64,000 bases of DNA from Sphingobacterium tenebrionis (GTDB taxonomy: Bacteria > Bacteroidota > Bacteroidia > Sphingobacteriales > Sphingobacteriaceae): the NCBI RefSeq assembly GCF_037126265.1, contig NZ_JAYLLN010000005.1:62001-126000 (forward strand), given 5' to 3'. Made by a program: the position numbers and the translations under genes. The notes below the pieces were generated by a model that was given only the letters and a program-made list of their open reading frames with translations, was not told the DNA's origin and did not search any database. Shown here one piece after another: positions 26,041-36,600 of the stretch. The first letter of the stretch is position 1. Every line of letters starts with the position of its first letter.

Positions 26041-26072
26041 AAAAAAGGCCGACAATTGAACTTGTCGGCCTT
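26041..26072 (-). terminator. Intrinsic terminator of susCD operon 2
   Basis: AAGGCCGACAA (26045-26055) pairs with TTGTCGGCCTT (26062-26072), six-base loop. On the minus strand it is followed by a run of T's from 26046 downward, just after the susD stop at 26099. Confidence 0.88.
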
Positions 26073-26098
26073 AATCCATTAATTTTCAAGAGTTATCT

Positions 26099-27598
26099 CT
26101 ATTTAGTATCCCAGAAAATCTTGGAAGTGAATGTATCGATATCTCCTTGTTTTTCTACTTCATCCCCGTTTCTACCATATTCAGAAGAAGGGTAAACTAA
26201 TCTTTTAGGATGGATAGGCTTAATAGCGTTCAACGAAAGCGGGTTGTCCGTAGGGAATTTAGTACGTCTAAATTCTGTCCATGCTTCCCAACCACTGACA
26301 CTGTTCAATGCCAACCATTTTTGGTATATAATGGCTTCCACTTTATTGGTAGAGGCATCATATCCTACTTTATTGATTGCCTGTCCAGCATAGGTTGCAG
26401 CAGCTGCAGCTGCATCAGGCACCCCTAAGAAAACAAAGGATTCTTCAATGGCTTTGTTGTACAATGCTTTTGCATCACCCGTCATCCATCCTCTTGCCAC
26501 TGCTTCAGCCTGTAAGAACAGACTTTCAGAAGGCAACATAATGACAGCTTTTTGGGTTGCGCTTTTTAGTATCCCACCATTGGTAAGAAATGCAGAAGTA
26601 ACTGATGACTTATATAAAGCCGCTTCTGAGTCTCCGGTATTTCTTCCTAATTCAATACCTTTAAATGCTCCAGAGACCTTCAGGTACATTTGATCAATAC
26701 GTGGGTCATTATTTGACAAATAATTGTTGACAATGTATTTTGTAGGTCTAGTCGCCTTATAGTTACTGGTAGCCGACCCAGCGGAATTGGCATAATAGCC
26801 TTCCCAGAATGGGTTCATTTTAGTTGCTGAAGAGGTGTACCCCGGCTGACCATACACTCCTGCATCACTAAAACCAGAACCTTCTGACACGATTTTCGCA
26901 ATCTCGGCTTTGATGGTCGCGTCTTTTCCAGGTATTTCCGATTGACGCAATAGGATACGTAATTTCAGCGTATTGGCAAACTTGATCCAGTTTGTCATGT
27001 TTCCTGCAAAATAGATATCTTCTCCCTGAGGTTTAGCTTCTGTTTCAGGAGCAGATTTGATCAACGCAATAGCTGCATCCAATTGTTTGATCAAATCATC
27101 ATAGATTGCCTGACCTTCATCATATTTGGGACGGATGTTCTGCGTGTTTTTCAATGCTTCGGTATATGGCACATTATTATAGGCATCCACTAAATTTTGG
27201 AAGTGGTAGGCCTTCATGATACCTGCAATACCTTGGTAATAGTTCATGTTTGCTGCTACTGCAGCATCTTGAACCGCTTGGAAATCACTTAGGATATCAA
27301 ATGACGTTTCAAAAACTGCCGTACCGAAGTTAGGCGTTACGTTATACTGCTTATTGTTGATATACCATAAATAATCGGTTGCTGGAGCCCAATACCCTGC
27401 CCAAACCGATCCAATTTCATTTAAAGTGGTACTAACTAAGGCTGATGTTCTATTTAGACCCGATGTTAAAATCAGGTTAGGTGTTGCAGTGACGGGTCTA
27501 TTCGGATTTTCATTAATGTCCAAAAACCCCTTTCCGCATCCTGCCAGAACGGTCGATGCAATTGCAATACCAGCTATATATTTGAAAATCTTTTTCAT
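26099..27598 (-). CDS. SusD-like lipoprotein, SusD_2 type (operon 2)
   Basis: 499 residues with lipobox STVLAGC and mature CGKGFLDINENPNRPVTATP. The DIN-x-NPN-x-P opening followed by LILTSGLNRTSALVST is characteristic of the SusD-like_2 subfamily, as are YYQGIAGIMKAYHFQNLVDA YNNVPYTEAL, YDDLIKQLDAAIALI and GNMTNWIKFANTLKLRILLR. The end (YQKWLALNSVSGWEAWTEFR, RRTKFPTDNPL, RLVYPSSEYGRNGDEV) also fits. Surface nutrient capture with the SusC that starts this operon; the gap to susC is 5 bases. There is no third gene: a terminator follows directly. Confidence 0.92.
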   Translation of the reverse strand: MKKIFKYIAGIAIASTVLAGCGKGFLDINENPNRPVTATPNLILTSGLNRTSALVSTTLNEIGSVWAGYWAPATDYLWYINNKQYNVTPNFGTAVFETSFDILSDFQAVQDAAVAANMNYYQGIAGIMKAYHFQNLVDAYNNVPYTEALKNTQNIRPKYDEGQAIYDDLIKQLDAAIALIKSAPETEAKPQGEDIYFAGNMTNWIKFANTLKLRILLRQSEIPGKDATIKAEIAKIVSEGSGFSDAGVYGQPGYTSSATKMNPFWEGYYANSAGSATSNYKATRPTKYIVNNYLSNNDPRIDQMYLKVSGAFKGIELGRNTGDSEAALYKSSVTSAFLTNGGILKSATQKAVIMLPSESLFLQAEAVARGWMTGDAKALYNKAIEESFVFLGVPDAAAAAATYAGQAINKVGYDASTNKVEAIIYQKWLALNSVSGWEAWTEFRRTKFPTDNPLSLNAIKPIHPKRLVYPSSEYGRNGDEVEKQGDIDTFTSKIFWDTK

Positions 27599-27603
27599 TG
27601 TTC

Positions 27604-30600
27604 TTAGAATGTAATATTAAGATTAAAACCATAAATCCTGGTTGGAGGATTGATCATATCAGAAATACCTTGACTGTTTCCATCCGTGAAACTGAATTCT
27701 GGATCGGTGTAGATATTTTCTTTTGGCAACCACATGAATAGGTTACGACCAACCAAACCGATAGAAGCACGTTTAACTACTTTTTGGTTTTCCAACCATC
27801 TGTACGGCAAGCTATAAGTTAATGAAACCTCTCTTAGTTTTAAGAAAGAAGCATCTTTAACATAGTTTTCTTGGATGGTATTGTGTTGATTGTACCAATA
27901 TTCAAAACCGCCATCTTGTGTTTTGATCGATGTGTTTTCGATGTAATTACCATTTTCTAGGTAAACAGAATTTGGAATCACGAATGGCTGACGGTCATAC
28001 TGCGCACTTTCCCATGATAAACCTGTGAAATTGTTGGTATTACCTACGCGGTTGTAGAATACATTACCTGTACGGTAATCCAATTGTGCGGCAAGCGTTA
28101 ATTCTTTGTAACGAACTGAAGTGTTCAAACCAAAGTTTTTAGGCGCATTGGTCTGTCCCATAATTTTCATCGCTGCGGCACGAACAGGATAACCTGTTTC
28201 TTTATCGACAACAATTCTTCCTTGCGGGTCGCGCTCGTAAGCGGTAGTCTTGATTACCGGATACGCTTCACCTTTCACTGCATAAACATATGCGGAGTTT
28301 GCATAACCTCCCAATGGGATCTCATCCAAACCTTGGTAAAGATCGGTAACCTTGTTATCGTAGTGGGTAAAGTTCATACCAATATCCCATTTCCAATCAT
28401 TGGTTAATACCGGTGTACCTCTTAGAGATAATTCTATCGTATTATTGGTTACTGTACCAGCATTTACATAAGCACGATCATAACCTGTTGCCCAAGAAGT
28501 AGAAATCGGGATGATCTGACCATCGGAAATACTGTATGCATAAGTACCTTCAAAATTCAACCTGTCGTTGAACATGCCCAATTGGATACCACCTTCATAA
28601 GAGTTTACAAATTCTGGTTTCAAATCTGGATTAGCGAAGGTATTTCCTACTGTAAATCCAGGTCTATTGCCATAAGGGAAACCAGGAGCGATATCAAATG
28701 CTGTCTGTAGGTTGTAAGCACCTAAGTTAACATTCGCTGTTCTATTACCTGAAGCATATAACTTCAAGAAGTTAATAGGCGTAGTTTCTTTGATGGAAGG
28801 AAATGCTTCAGATGCGATGAAGGACAAGGAAACTCCTGGATAGAAATAACTTCTTTTTGTTTCATCCAAAACAGAAGTCCAATCATTTCTACCACTTACC
28901 GACAGGTATAACATGTCTTTGTAGTTTACATCAATCTGACCGAACAAGCCGACAGTCGTTCTTTTTGTATAATCAGAACCTACTGTAGCTTCGCCCAAAC
29001 GGTTGGACACATTATATAATCCTGGAACAACCAATGCATTGGCTGTAATCGAGTTGAATTTGGTATAGTCGGTTCTAACGGTATTACCTAAAATAAATCC
29101 TAGATCGAAATCACTTACCTTCTTTTGTGCTTGCACGAAAATATCGGAGTTCAATCTATTGACGTTATCGGAACGGTCAGTAACCGAACCTGGATTATCA
29201 GTAGGTCTATCGTATGCTTTGGTATAAGCAACTTTAGCATTATATTCTTTGTAGTTGGTATTGAACGCATAGTTTCCTAGACGGTATGTTGCGGATAACC
29301 AATCAGCAAAATCATATTTCAATTCCAAATTTCCATTGAATGTTTCTTGACGTGTATTTCTACGGTTGTTATCAATTCCAAAATAAGGGTTGATATAATA
29401 TCCGGAGAAATAACCATCAGGAGTAGCAAATTCATTGTTCTGCCAATCTTTCAATTGGGTAATAGGCACGTTTTGAGGAACGTTCAATAGGTTATCATAT
29501 ACACCCGATACAGTCATATCAGGATTTTGATAAGCATAATTCAAATTAAAAGATGAAGTCAGGTTTCCAAACTTACGGGAAGCATTAAAACGTCCACCAG
29601 TTCTTCTGTTCTTGTCTTTAGGGACAATACCTTTAAGAACTACATCCTGGAAACTTGCATAATAAGTACCATTATCATCACCACCAGAAACAGAAACATC
29701 ATTCTGGATAGTTGTTCCTAAATCCCAGAAGTTCATCTTTTCATCTTTGATATAAGAATAAGGTAATTTCCATTCGTTACCATTCACCAAAGTAGGACCA
29801 ACAACCACTTCACTTCCATCATATTTTGGACCCCAAGAGGTATTTTCGTAAGGAACATAGGTTTCTAGGTCATATCCATTACCGAATTTGTCCTGCATTT
29901 TTGGAAGAAAAGAAACCGATTCTAAGGAGGTAGTATTGGAGAAATTAATGACCGCCGATCCTTTAGCACCTTTTTTCGTGGTAATGATCAATACCCCGTT
30001 TACACCTTCGGAACCATAAATGTTAGCGGCATTTGCACCTTTCAATACCGTAGTCGACTCAATGTCGTTTGGGTTCAAGGCTGCCAACATGCTGTTTGGA
30101 ACAGGTGTACCATCGATAACGATCAATGCTTGGTTATTTCCTAACAAGGAACGATTACCACGCAATACCACACGAGTAGATGGGTTTACCCCATTGTTCA
30201 ATAAGTTCACCTGTAGACCTGCTACTTTTGATTGTAAACCTGTAACCAGGTTAACCACCTTACCTTCTGTCAAGGCTTTGCTGTCTAAGGTTTGGTTTGA
30301 ATAACCAGTAGATGCTGCAGATCTCTTGATACCATAAGCTGTGGTAACCAATACTTCTTCAATGGCATTATCAGAAGCTACCATTGCTACATTTACGGTT
30401 GTTTTTTCGCCGACACGAGCACGTTGAGTCTCATAACCTATGTATGAGAAAATCAAGGTGGATTCGTTTGCAGCGGAGATGGTATAATCACCATCAGCAT
30501 CAGTTTGGGTACCAGTCGTTGATCCCGCAACTGTTACGGAAACTCCACTTAGCGGAGCACCATCACTTGCCGATGTCACTTTCCCACTCACTTGGCGATT

Positions 30601-30666
30601 CTGTGCGAACGCTACCCCTACCAGGCAGGTCATCACAAAAATTAAGCTGAGTAATCTTTGTTTCAT
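27604..30666 (-). CDS. SusC/RagA-family TonB-dependent transporter (operon 2)
   Basis: 1020 residues. Signal peptide MKQRLLSLIFVMTCLVGVAFA and N-terminal extension QVSGKVTSASDGAPLSGVSV are nearly identical to operon 1. Then comes EEVLVTTAYGIKRSAASTGY (TonB box area), the plug (LQSKVAGLQVNLLNNGVNPS, RVVLRGNRSLLGNNQALIVI, DIESTTVLKGANAANIYGSE, GVNGVLIITTKKG) and a barrel ending in RIYGFNLNITF. The ITTKKG and YGSEGVNGV forms mark the subfamily that pairs with SusD_2-type lipoproteins, as here. Substrate unknown. Confidence 0.95.
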   Translation of the reverse strand: MKQRLLSLIFVMTCLVGVAFAQNRQVSGKVTSASDGAPLSGVSVTVAGSTTGTQTDADGDYTISAANESTLIFSYIGYETQRARVGEKTTVNVAMVASDNAIEEVLVTTAYGIKRSAASTGYSNQTLDSKALTEGKVVNLVTGLQSKVAGLQVNLLNNGVNPSTRVVLRGNRSLLGNNQALIVIDGTPVPNSMLAALNPNDIESTTVLKGANAANIYGSEGVNGVLIITTKKGAKGSAVINFSNTTSLESVSFLPKMQDKFGNGYDLETYVPYENTSWGPKYDGSEVVVGPTLVNGNEWKLPYSYIKDEKMNFWDLGTTIQNDVSVSGGDDNGTYYASFQDVVLKGIVPKDKNRRTGGRFNASRKFGNLTSSFNLNYAYQNPDMTVSGVYDNLLNVPQNVPITQLKDWQNNEFATPDGYFSGYYINPYFGIDNNRRNTRQETFNGNLELKYDFADWLSATYRLGNYAFNTNYKEYNAKVAYTKAYDRPTDNPGSVTDRSDNVNRLNSDIFVQAQKKVSDFDLGFILGNTVRTDYTKFNSITANALVVPGLYNVSNRLGEATVGSDYTKRTTVGLFGQIDVNYKDMLYLSVSGRNDWTSVLDETKRSYFYPGVSLSFIASEAFPSIKETTPINFLKLYASGNRTANVNLGAYNLQTAFDIAPGFPYGNRPGFTVGNTFANPDLKPEFVNSYEGGIQLGMFNDRLNFEGTYAYSISDGQIIPISTSWATGYDRAYVNAGTVTNNTIELSLRGTPVLTNDWKWDIGMNFTHYDNKVTDLYQGLDEIPLGGYANSAYVYAVKGEAYPVIKTTAYERDPQGRIVVDKETGYPVRAAAMKIMGQTNAPKNFGLNTSVRYKELTLAAQLDYRTGNVFYNRVGNTNNFTGLSWESAQYDRQPFVIPNSVYLENGNYIENTSIKTQDGGFEYWYNQHNTIQENYVKDASFLKLREVSLTYSLPYRWLENQKVVKRASIGLVGRNLFMWLPKENIYTDPEFSFTDGNSQGISDMINPPTRIYGFNLNITF

Positions 30667-30705
30667 AGATGTTTAGTTATTAATTAAATTATTCTTAACA
30701 GGAGT

Positions 30706-30724
30706 TGTTAAATTTTGTTAAACA
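30706..30724 (-). promoter_or_regulatory. Conserved initially transcribed sequence, susCD operon 2
   Basis: Identical 19 bases (TGTTTAACAAAATTTAACA, minus strand) to operon 1, again starting 5 bases downstream of the -7 box. Confidence 0.55.
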
Positions 30725-30729
30725 GTGGT

Positions 30730-30761
30730 CAAATATAGAGTTTGTTTAAATACTCAACAAA
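30730..30761 (-). promoter_or_regulatory. Promoter of susCD operon 2
   Basis: TTTG at 30761-30758 and TATATTTG at 30737-30730 with 20 bases between; the same boxes and spacing as operon 1. Confidence 0.8.
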
Positions 30762-31210
30762 CAAGTCCAAATTTTATTTAAAATTTAACAATTGGAATGG
30801 GTAAAAGTTGTTGTGAAAACCTGATTTTAAGGTTTAGGATAAATTTTGTCGACAAAGTCTTTCTGAAATAATATTTTGACTTAAATTGATAATTAACTAA
30901 GATTTCGTAGCTAATTTGTGTAATTATATGTTTCTATAAATGAGTTGCTTGTACAACTATTTATTTTAAGTCAATAAATGGTAAAAACTTTGTAAATGAT
31001 AACTAAATTAAGGAAAAGATATTTGGCAGAATTTAATACGTTAAAATCCAATGGTTTTTATGGATTATCCATTTTTATATGATAATTATTTTATAATTAT
31101 TTAATGATATGTTCTTATACCGAATAATATTTGGAAAACACTCAGCACATCATTTGGTTGAAAACACGACACTTTAATCCCCAAAAAAAATGACAAAAAG
31201 TTTGTAACAA
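30762..31210. other. AT-rich region between susCD operons 2 and 3
   Basis: About 450 bases without a supportable gene, RNA or repeat. It contains only upstream DNA of operon 2 and the approach to the operon 3 terminator. Confidence 0.6.
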
Positions 31211-31238
31211 AAAAAGACCGCACCAAAAGGTGCGGTCT
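31210..31238 (-). terminator. Intrinsic terminator of susCD operon 3
   Basis: AGACCGCACC (31215-31224) pairs with GGTGCGGTCT (31229-31238), loop AAAA. The minus strand continues into T's, 37 bases after the last gene of the operon. Confidence 0.88.
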
Positions 31239-31274
31239 AATTATTTATGAAATTTACTATTTAAAAAAATTGTA

Positions 31275-32153
31275 CTATCTAGCCCTTAAGAAGGTAAATG
31301 TTTCCTCAAAAGTTCGACCTCCATTTCCTTGTTTCCAGAATACGGTCAGGATTTTCTTTTCAGGGTCCCAATTACTTCTTGCATCTTGTGGAGTTTGAAC
31401 CCCTAACGATGGACAAGTAACTGTTACGTGGAATGTTACTGGGTCAATAGTATAAGAAACCTCATTGGAATAGGTAGCCAATAGACCTGGATATAAACGA
31501 ACTGTATGTTCACCAGTCGTCTCTAAAGTTACCGTTTTATCCGCATTAGGCACCAATGAAGTAGCTCCTGATGTTTGATAACGATATACACCATCATACG
31601 CATTCTTTAATCCCAATTGCACAACAATAGTATCTGTTAGATCAGAAGATGGCGTTAGATTACCATAATCAGTGATTTCAAATGCCAATGCATATTTGGA
31701 AGCTAAATCAGTCCACTTTGAACCATCCAATTCAATGGAAAAATCCCCATAGATTAAACCATCTCCAAAATTAACGGAAATGTTATTTCCAGCGACTTCT
31801 ACACCTTGACCATTTGCCCAAGTATAAAAATCAGATGGCAATGGTACCAGTTCTGTTTCATGCTCTTCATTGTATGCATCAATAATACTCTGGTTGAACA
31901 ACATTTTAACAGTTTGTTTACTGTTCAACTCCGTACTGTTATGTGCATCTTTAAACAAATCAAAAAGACTAATCTTTTGTTTCGTTTGAAAAGGACTCAA
32001 CCAATGCACAACAAAGTCTCCAGCAGGAGTTTTTAAAAACGTTGTACCATTATCTCCTAGATCATCCCCTGGGAATGATTCTTTAACACAACCTTGTAAA
32101 GTAAAACTTAGTACAAAGAAGGCCAATAAATATTTAAAAAAGTTGATTTTCAT
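31275..32153 (-). CDS. DUF1735-containing surface lipoprotein (operon 3)
   Basis: From ATG 32153 (MKINFFKYLLAFFVLSFTLQ, lipobox LQGC) it is 292 residues. A start at 32180 would overlap susD and place charged residues before the signal. An N-terminal DUF1735-like domain is recognised by VKMLFNQSIIDAYNEEHETE followed by LVPLPSDFYTW and YGDFSIELDGSKWTDLASKY ALAFEI. The C-terminal module (AYDGVYRYQTSGATSLVPNA, EHTVRLYPGLLATYSNEVSY, FHVTVTCPSLGVQTPQDAR, SNWDPEKKILTVFWKQGNGG) resembles the DUF4361-type domain that follows DUF1735 in SusD-linked lipoproteins. Probably a cell-surface ligand-binding accessory. It starts 11 bases after susD. Confidence 0.8.
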   Translation of the reverse strand: MKINFFKYLLAFFVLSFTLQGCVKESFPGDDLGDNGTTFLKTPAGDFVVHWLSPFQTKQKISLFDLFKDAHNSTELNSKQTVKMLFNQSIIDAYNEEHETELVPLPSDFYTWANGQGVEVAGNNISVNFGDGLIYGDFSIELDGSKWTDLASKYALAFEITDYGNLTPSSDLTDTIVVQLGLKNAYDGVYRYQTSGATSLVPNADKTVTLETTGEHTVRLYPGLLATYSNEVSYTIDPVTFHVTVTCPSLGVQTPQDARSNWDPEKKILTVFWKQGNGGRTFEETFTFLRAR

Positions 32154-32164
32154 TTTTCGCGATT

Positions 32165-33595
32165 TTATTTGTCCCACCATATTCTAGAAGACATTTTATC
32201 TCCACCTTCTAATCTTGCTACCGCCTCATTAACACTTTCATTCGTAGTGTACTCATTAGGAGAATATTGGTAACGGCGCGGAATTGTAGATCCTGCTACA
32301 GCATCCGGTGCTGGAACCAATGTCGGAACACCTGATTTACGCCAGATATTCCACCCCATTCTACCATCCGGATAGTGAGCGATATATCGTTGTAATGCAA
32401 TTTTGGTTAGATCTGAATCATCACCAGCTAAGACAACTCCATTCTGCGTAAAATATGTCGCAGCAGCAGTTTGCCCCCACTGTTTGAAACTTAATTCGAT
32501 ACCTGTTCTGTATACATTAGCTAATACATCAGATGTCCAGCCTCTTTTTGCAGCTTCTGCTCTAGCCAAAAGTACTTGACCGGCACTCATCACTACCAAA
32601 GGAGATGTTTCCGTTCTGAAGTCTCCTCTTAATACACGCGCAAAATCTGTATTTGCCGTAGCAAAAGCTTCAGCATTCGCTCTTCTTAAGCCATATGGAA
32701 ATCCTTTATTGGAAGTTAACAACGCATTTGCAGCATTGAAGTCATCATTCGCACCCCCAAAAGCATTCTGACGGTTATCCGCAAGACTGGCCATGATATC
32801 GGTCATGGTTTTACTTTCTGCATAATCTTTACGACCATCATATGTATTACGCCATGGGTTTTTAAAATTTCCTCCAGGGTAATTGATAACAAAGTTATCT
32901 TCGTTGGTTGCAATGCTACCATCTGAATCTGCTAATGCCGCTTTAAATTCTGTCGCTGCATATTCTGAGGCTCCTGGATAACGTTTTGATAATTGTAGGG
33001 AATAGATCATACGAATGGAATTCGCGAATTTTTTCCATTTAGCAACATCACCATTAAAGATGATATCTCCGGGAACTCCCCCAGCAGCGGGTGACAATTG
33101 GCCTTCTGCCTCGGTTAATTTCGCAAGAATACCTTTGTATATTTCCTCTTGTGTATCATATTTAGGCACGACTTGTTGCAATGCTTCTGAATAAGGAACA
33201 TCACCCCACAAATCCGTCACATACCCGAAAATATATTGTTGAAGAATAGTAGCAACTGCTGAAGCATTTACGCTACCTTCTGTTCTTTTTTTATAATCCA
33301 CCAAATCTGTTAAGTGACCCGAATAATAACCCGTAAATGCAGGCTGTGCTAATGCATACAACGAAGCATCGGTATATTGTGTTTCTGACAGATATTGAGA
33401 ATATAATGCAGGGGCATATTGACCTGTCGATGTATAGCCTCCAAAGCCGGCCAAAACATTGGTCAATAAAGCGGATGCTGCTGGATTGGTAGTCGCATTT
33501 GGATTGTCATTCATATCCCCAAAATCCGACAACGCATCACAACTCGACGCCAAAAGGCCAGTAGCAATTAGTATATATATTAATCTCTTTTTCAT
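32165..33595 (-). CDS. SusD-like lipoprotein, SusD_2 type (operon 3)
   Basis: 476 residues: MKKRLIYILIATGLLASSCD gives the lipobox, mature CDALSDFGDMNDNPNATTNP. The D-x-N-x-NPN opening, SALLTNVLAGFGGY, ILQQYIFGYVTDLWGDVPYS EAL, YKGILAKLTEAEGQL, GDVAKWKKFANSIRMIYSLQ LSKRYP and the C-terminal DGRMGWNIWRKSGVPTL, IPRRYQYSPNEYTTNESV fit the SusD-like_2 family. It partners the SusC 10 bases upstream. Ligand unknown. Confidence 0.92.
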   Translation of the reverse strand: MKKRLIYILIATGLLASSCDALSDFGDMNDNPNATTNPAASALLTNVLAGFGGYTSTGQYAPALYSQYLSETQYTDASLYALAQPAFTGYYSGHLTDLVDYKKRTEGSVNASAVATILQQYIFGYVTDLWGDVPYSEALQQVVPKYDTQEEIYKGILAKLTEAEGQLSPAAGGVPGDIIFNGDVAKWKKFANSIRMIYSLQLSKRYPGASEYAATEFKAALADSDGSIATNEDNFVINYPGGNFKNPWRNTYDGRKDYAESKTMTDIMASLADNRQNAFGGANDDFNAANALLTSNKGFPYGLRRANAEAFATANTDFARVLRGDFRTETSPLVVMSAGQVLLARAEAAKRGWTSDVLANVYRTGIELSFKQWGQTAAATYFTQNGVVLAGDDSDLTKIALQRYIAHYPDGRMGWNIWRKSGVPTLVPAPDAVAGSTIPRRYQYSPNEYTTNESVNEAVARLEGGDKMSSRIWWDK

Positions 33596-33605
33596 CTTTT
33601 AAATA

Positions 33606-36600
33606 TTAAAATCCAATACGTAAATTAAATCCAATCCCTCTAGTACCAGGCAATTGTCCGCGCTCACCCTCAACTGCTGAAACTTCTGAAGGATCAAAAT
33701 CTTTCGTCTTTGCATAAATCAACAATGGGTTATTTGCAACCACAGAAATGTTTGCAGAACGGATAAATTTGCTCCAAGAAAGGTTTCTAACCGGCACATT
33801 ATATCCAAGTGAAACAGCTCTTAACTTCACAAAAGTCAGATCATAGATATAATCATCAAATGTTGAGTTATTGTACAAACCTTGGAAATATTCCTGCGCA
33901 CCAACATATGTTGTAACGGCCTCACCATCTTCAGTAACACCGTCGACACGTACACCACCACCATCAGCAACCGCATCACGGATAGGATTTCCTTTGTCAT
34001 TCAATGTTGCTGTTCTTGCGGTTAGACCTGAGAATGAACCAAACATGTTAGATAGGGAAACGAACTTACCACCAAACTGCCAGTCAATATTTGCACTCAA
34101 AGAGAAGTTCTTATAACTCACGGAGTTTTGAACACCACCGGTAAAACGGGGTAAAGCCGACCCAAAGAATACTTTATCGTTTAATGGCATACCATCATCA
34201 CCAACGATTTGAACACCATCCGCATTACGTTTGATACCATTACCATAGATTTGGCCCCAACGTTTACCCACTTCATGAATTAAAGTAGGCATGGTACTTC
34301 CCCAAACGCCTGCCACTACAATACGATCAACACCATATTTTTCGCTGATTTCAGTCACGTCATTGTCCTTCAAGTCAGACAAGGTTGCTTTAATATTCCA
34401 AAGCACATTATCGTTCTTAACTGGAGTACCTGACAAAATATATTCAAAACCTTTTTTCTCAATTCGACCCACATTCGTTAAGATAGAGCTATATCCAGAC
34501 GCTCCATTCAACGTGATAGATCTTGGAAAATCAATTTGAGAACCATCAAAGTATGTGAATTCTAATCCGATGCGATCATTTAAGAACCTCAACTCAATAC
34601 CCATATCTTTTTGTGAGACAACAGAACCTCTCAAGTCTGGATCAACCAATCCATCTGGTGTTGAGGTCAAGGCCATTCCGTTCCATTTATATTGATTCAC
34701 GCCATACGCCATCCCTGGATATGCATAGGCACCAAAAGACGTCCCTGTTCCGAATGCCATTGGAATCTCTCCCCAAGCAAATCTTAATTTACCATAACTT
34801 AACCATGGTGTACTTTCTTTGATTAGATCAGAGAAAATGAAGGAAGCACCAAATGATTTAGATAATACGGAATTACGATCCGCTGGTAATGTAGAGAACC
34901 AGTCATTTCTCAAGGTAATATTCGCGAATAACATGTCCTTATACCCAAATACACCTCTTCCTAAAATGGCATTGTAACCTTCTCTACTTCTATAGTTATA
35001 TTGGTTTGCTTGGCTTTTTGAATTGGATAAAGTGAAAAGGTTATCAACCGTTAGACCATCCACCGTATTTCCGGAATTTTCATTTGAACGTGCTCTGAAG
35101 AAATCGGTTACTACATTTGCATCAATTGAAAAATCACTGATTCTCTTATTGTAGCTTGCCATGATCTCAAAATTCGTACGGTTTGAATAGGTATTACCTG
35201 TTCCATAATATCCCTTAACCAATGGATTGTTTCCAGAAGTCTGTAAACCTGATTGATCTAAATCAGACCTGTACATATACTCCCAAAATGTTGTATTCTG
35301 TTGTTTACGATAAGTAGCTGTAAAGCTCAAATCCTTATAAACCTGATATTTGAAATAAATATTTCCGTACAGTCGATCTCTTTGGTTTGCACGATCGATG
35401 TTATCATAATAGGTATAAGGGTTATACCAATAGTTTGCTGCATAGAATCCACGTGGATTTTCTGGGTCATACGCTCCTGGGTTAGCTTTGTTCCAAGAAG
35501 CAAAGATGCCATCTTCTGTTCTTAATCCTCTTAATTCTTTTAAGATATCCATATCCAAATCACGGTGGAACCATTGGTTAAATGAACCAGTCGTTTGATT
35601 GGAATAGGCATCATCAATTTCACCTTTTAAGCGTTGGGTGACATAGTTGATATTAACCCCCGCTTTAAATTTAGTGCTTAGATCCAATTCACCTGTGACA
35701 TTCAGAATATTTCTTTTCAATCCAGAAGTAGGGATTAAACCATTGATATCCTGGTTGGTATAAGAAATTTTGGTCATGTAATTTTCACCACCTTTTGAAA
35801 TGGCGATACTGTTGTTCAAAACAACCCCAGTTTCGTAAAATTCCCTAGCATTGTTTTCTTGAGGAACTAAACTTGTCGTTTGGAAAGAGCGAGAATGACC
35901 ACCATACCAAGCATACCATGGAATATATTCCTGCCCTACCATACGTGGTCCCCAGGAAGCATCATCCGAATAGTCATGATAGTATTTACCGTCCAATGCT
36001 TTCCATTCTTCAGGTTGCCCGGGTGTCCAAGTATACTTTTTCATGGCAGCAGAAGAACCCCCCGCATAGGAGTTTTGGTAGTTCGGCAAAATGTAAACAT
36101 TATCAAATGTTGCTCCTAAGTTCAAATCAATACCAAGATAATCTCCACGATAACCTTTTTTCAAAGTAATCACTACAGCTCCATTAGCTCCTTGGGAACC
36201 AAATTGAGCAGATGCTGCTGGACCTTGAAGTACAGTTACACTTTCAATGTCATCAATGTTAATATCATCAGAGTTTGGAAGGATAGTTCCGTCTACTACA
36301 TAGATTGCTCCATCTCCTGCACCAAACCCAGAAGCACCTCTTAACCTGATCTCGGTATTTCTACCTAAAGCGGCAGCAGATTGAGAACGAACTTGCAAAC
36401 CCGTTACTTGACCTGCCAACGCATTATTCAAGTTTGGTTGACGAGTAACATTCACCGCATCTGCTTTTAATGTTTGTGAGCTAAATGGCGCAGCTTTGGT
36501 ATTTTCGCGGATACCATAAGCACCGGTTACCACAATTTCTTCCAGATTGCCCTGGTCAGCCGTTAATTGAACATTAATTGTACTTTGAGTACCAATGGTG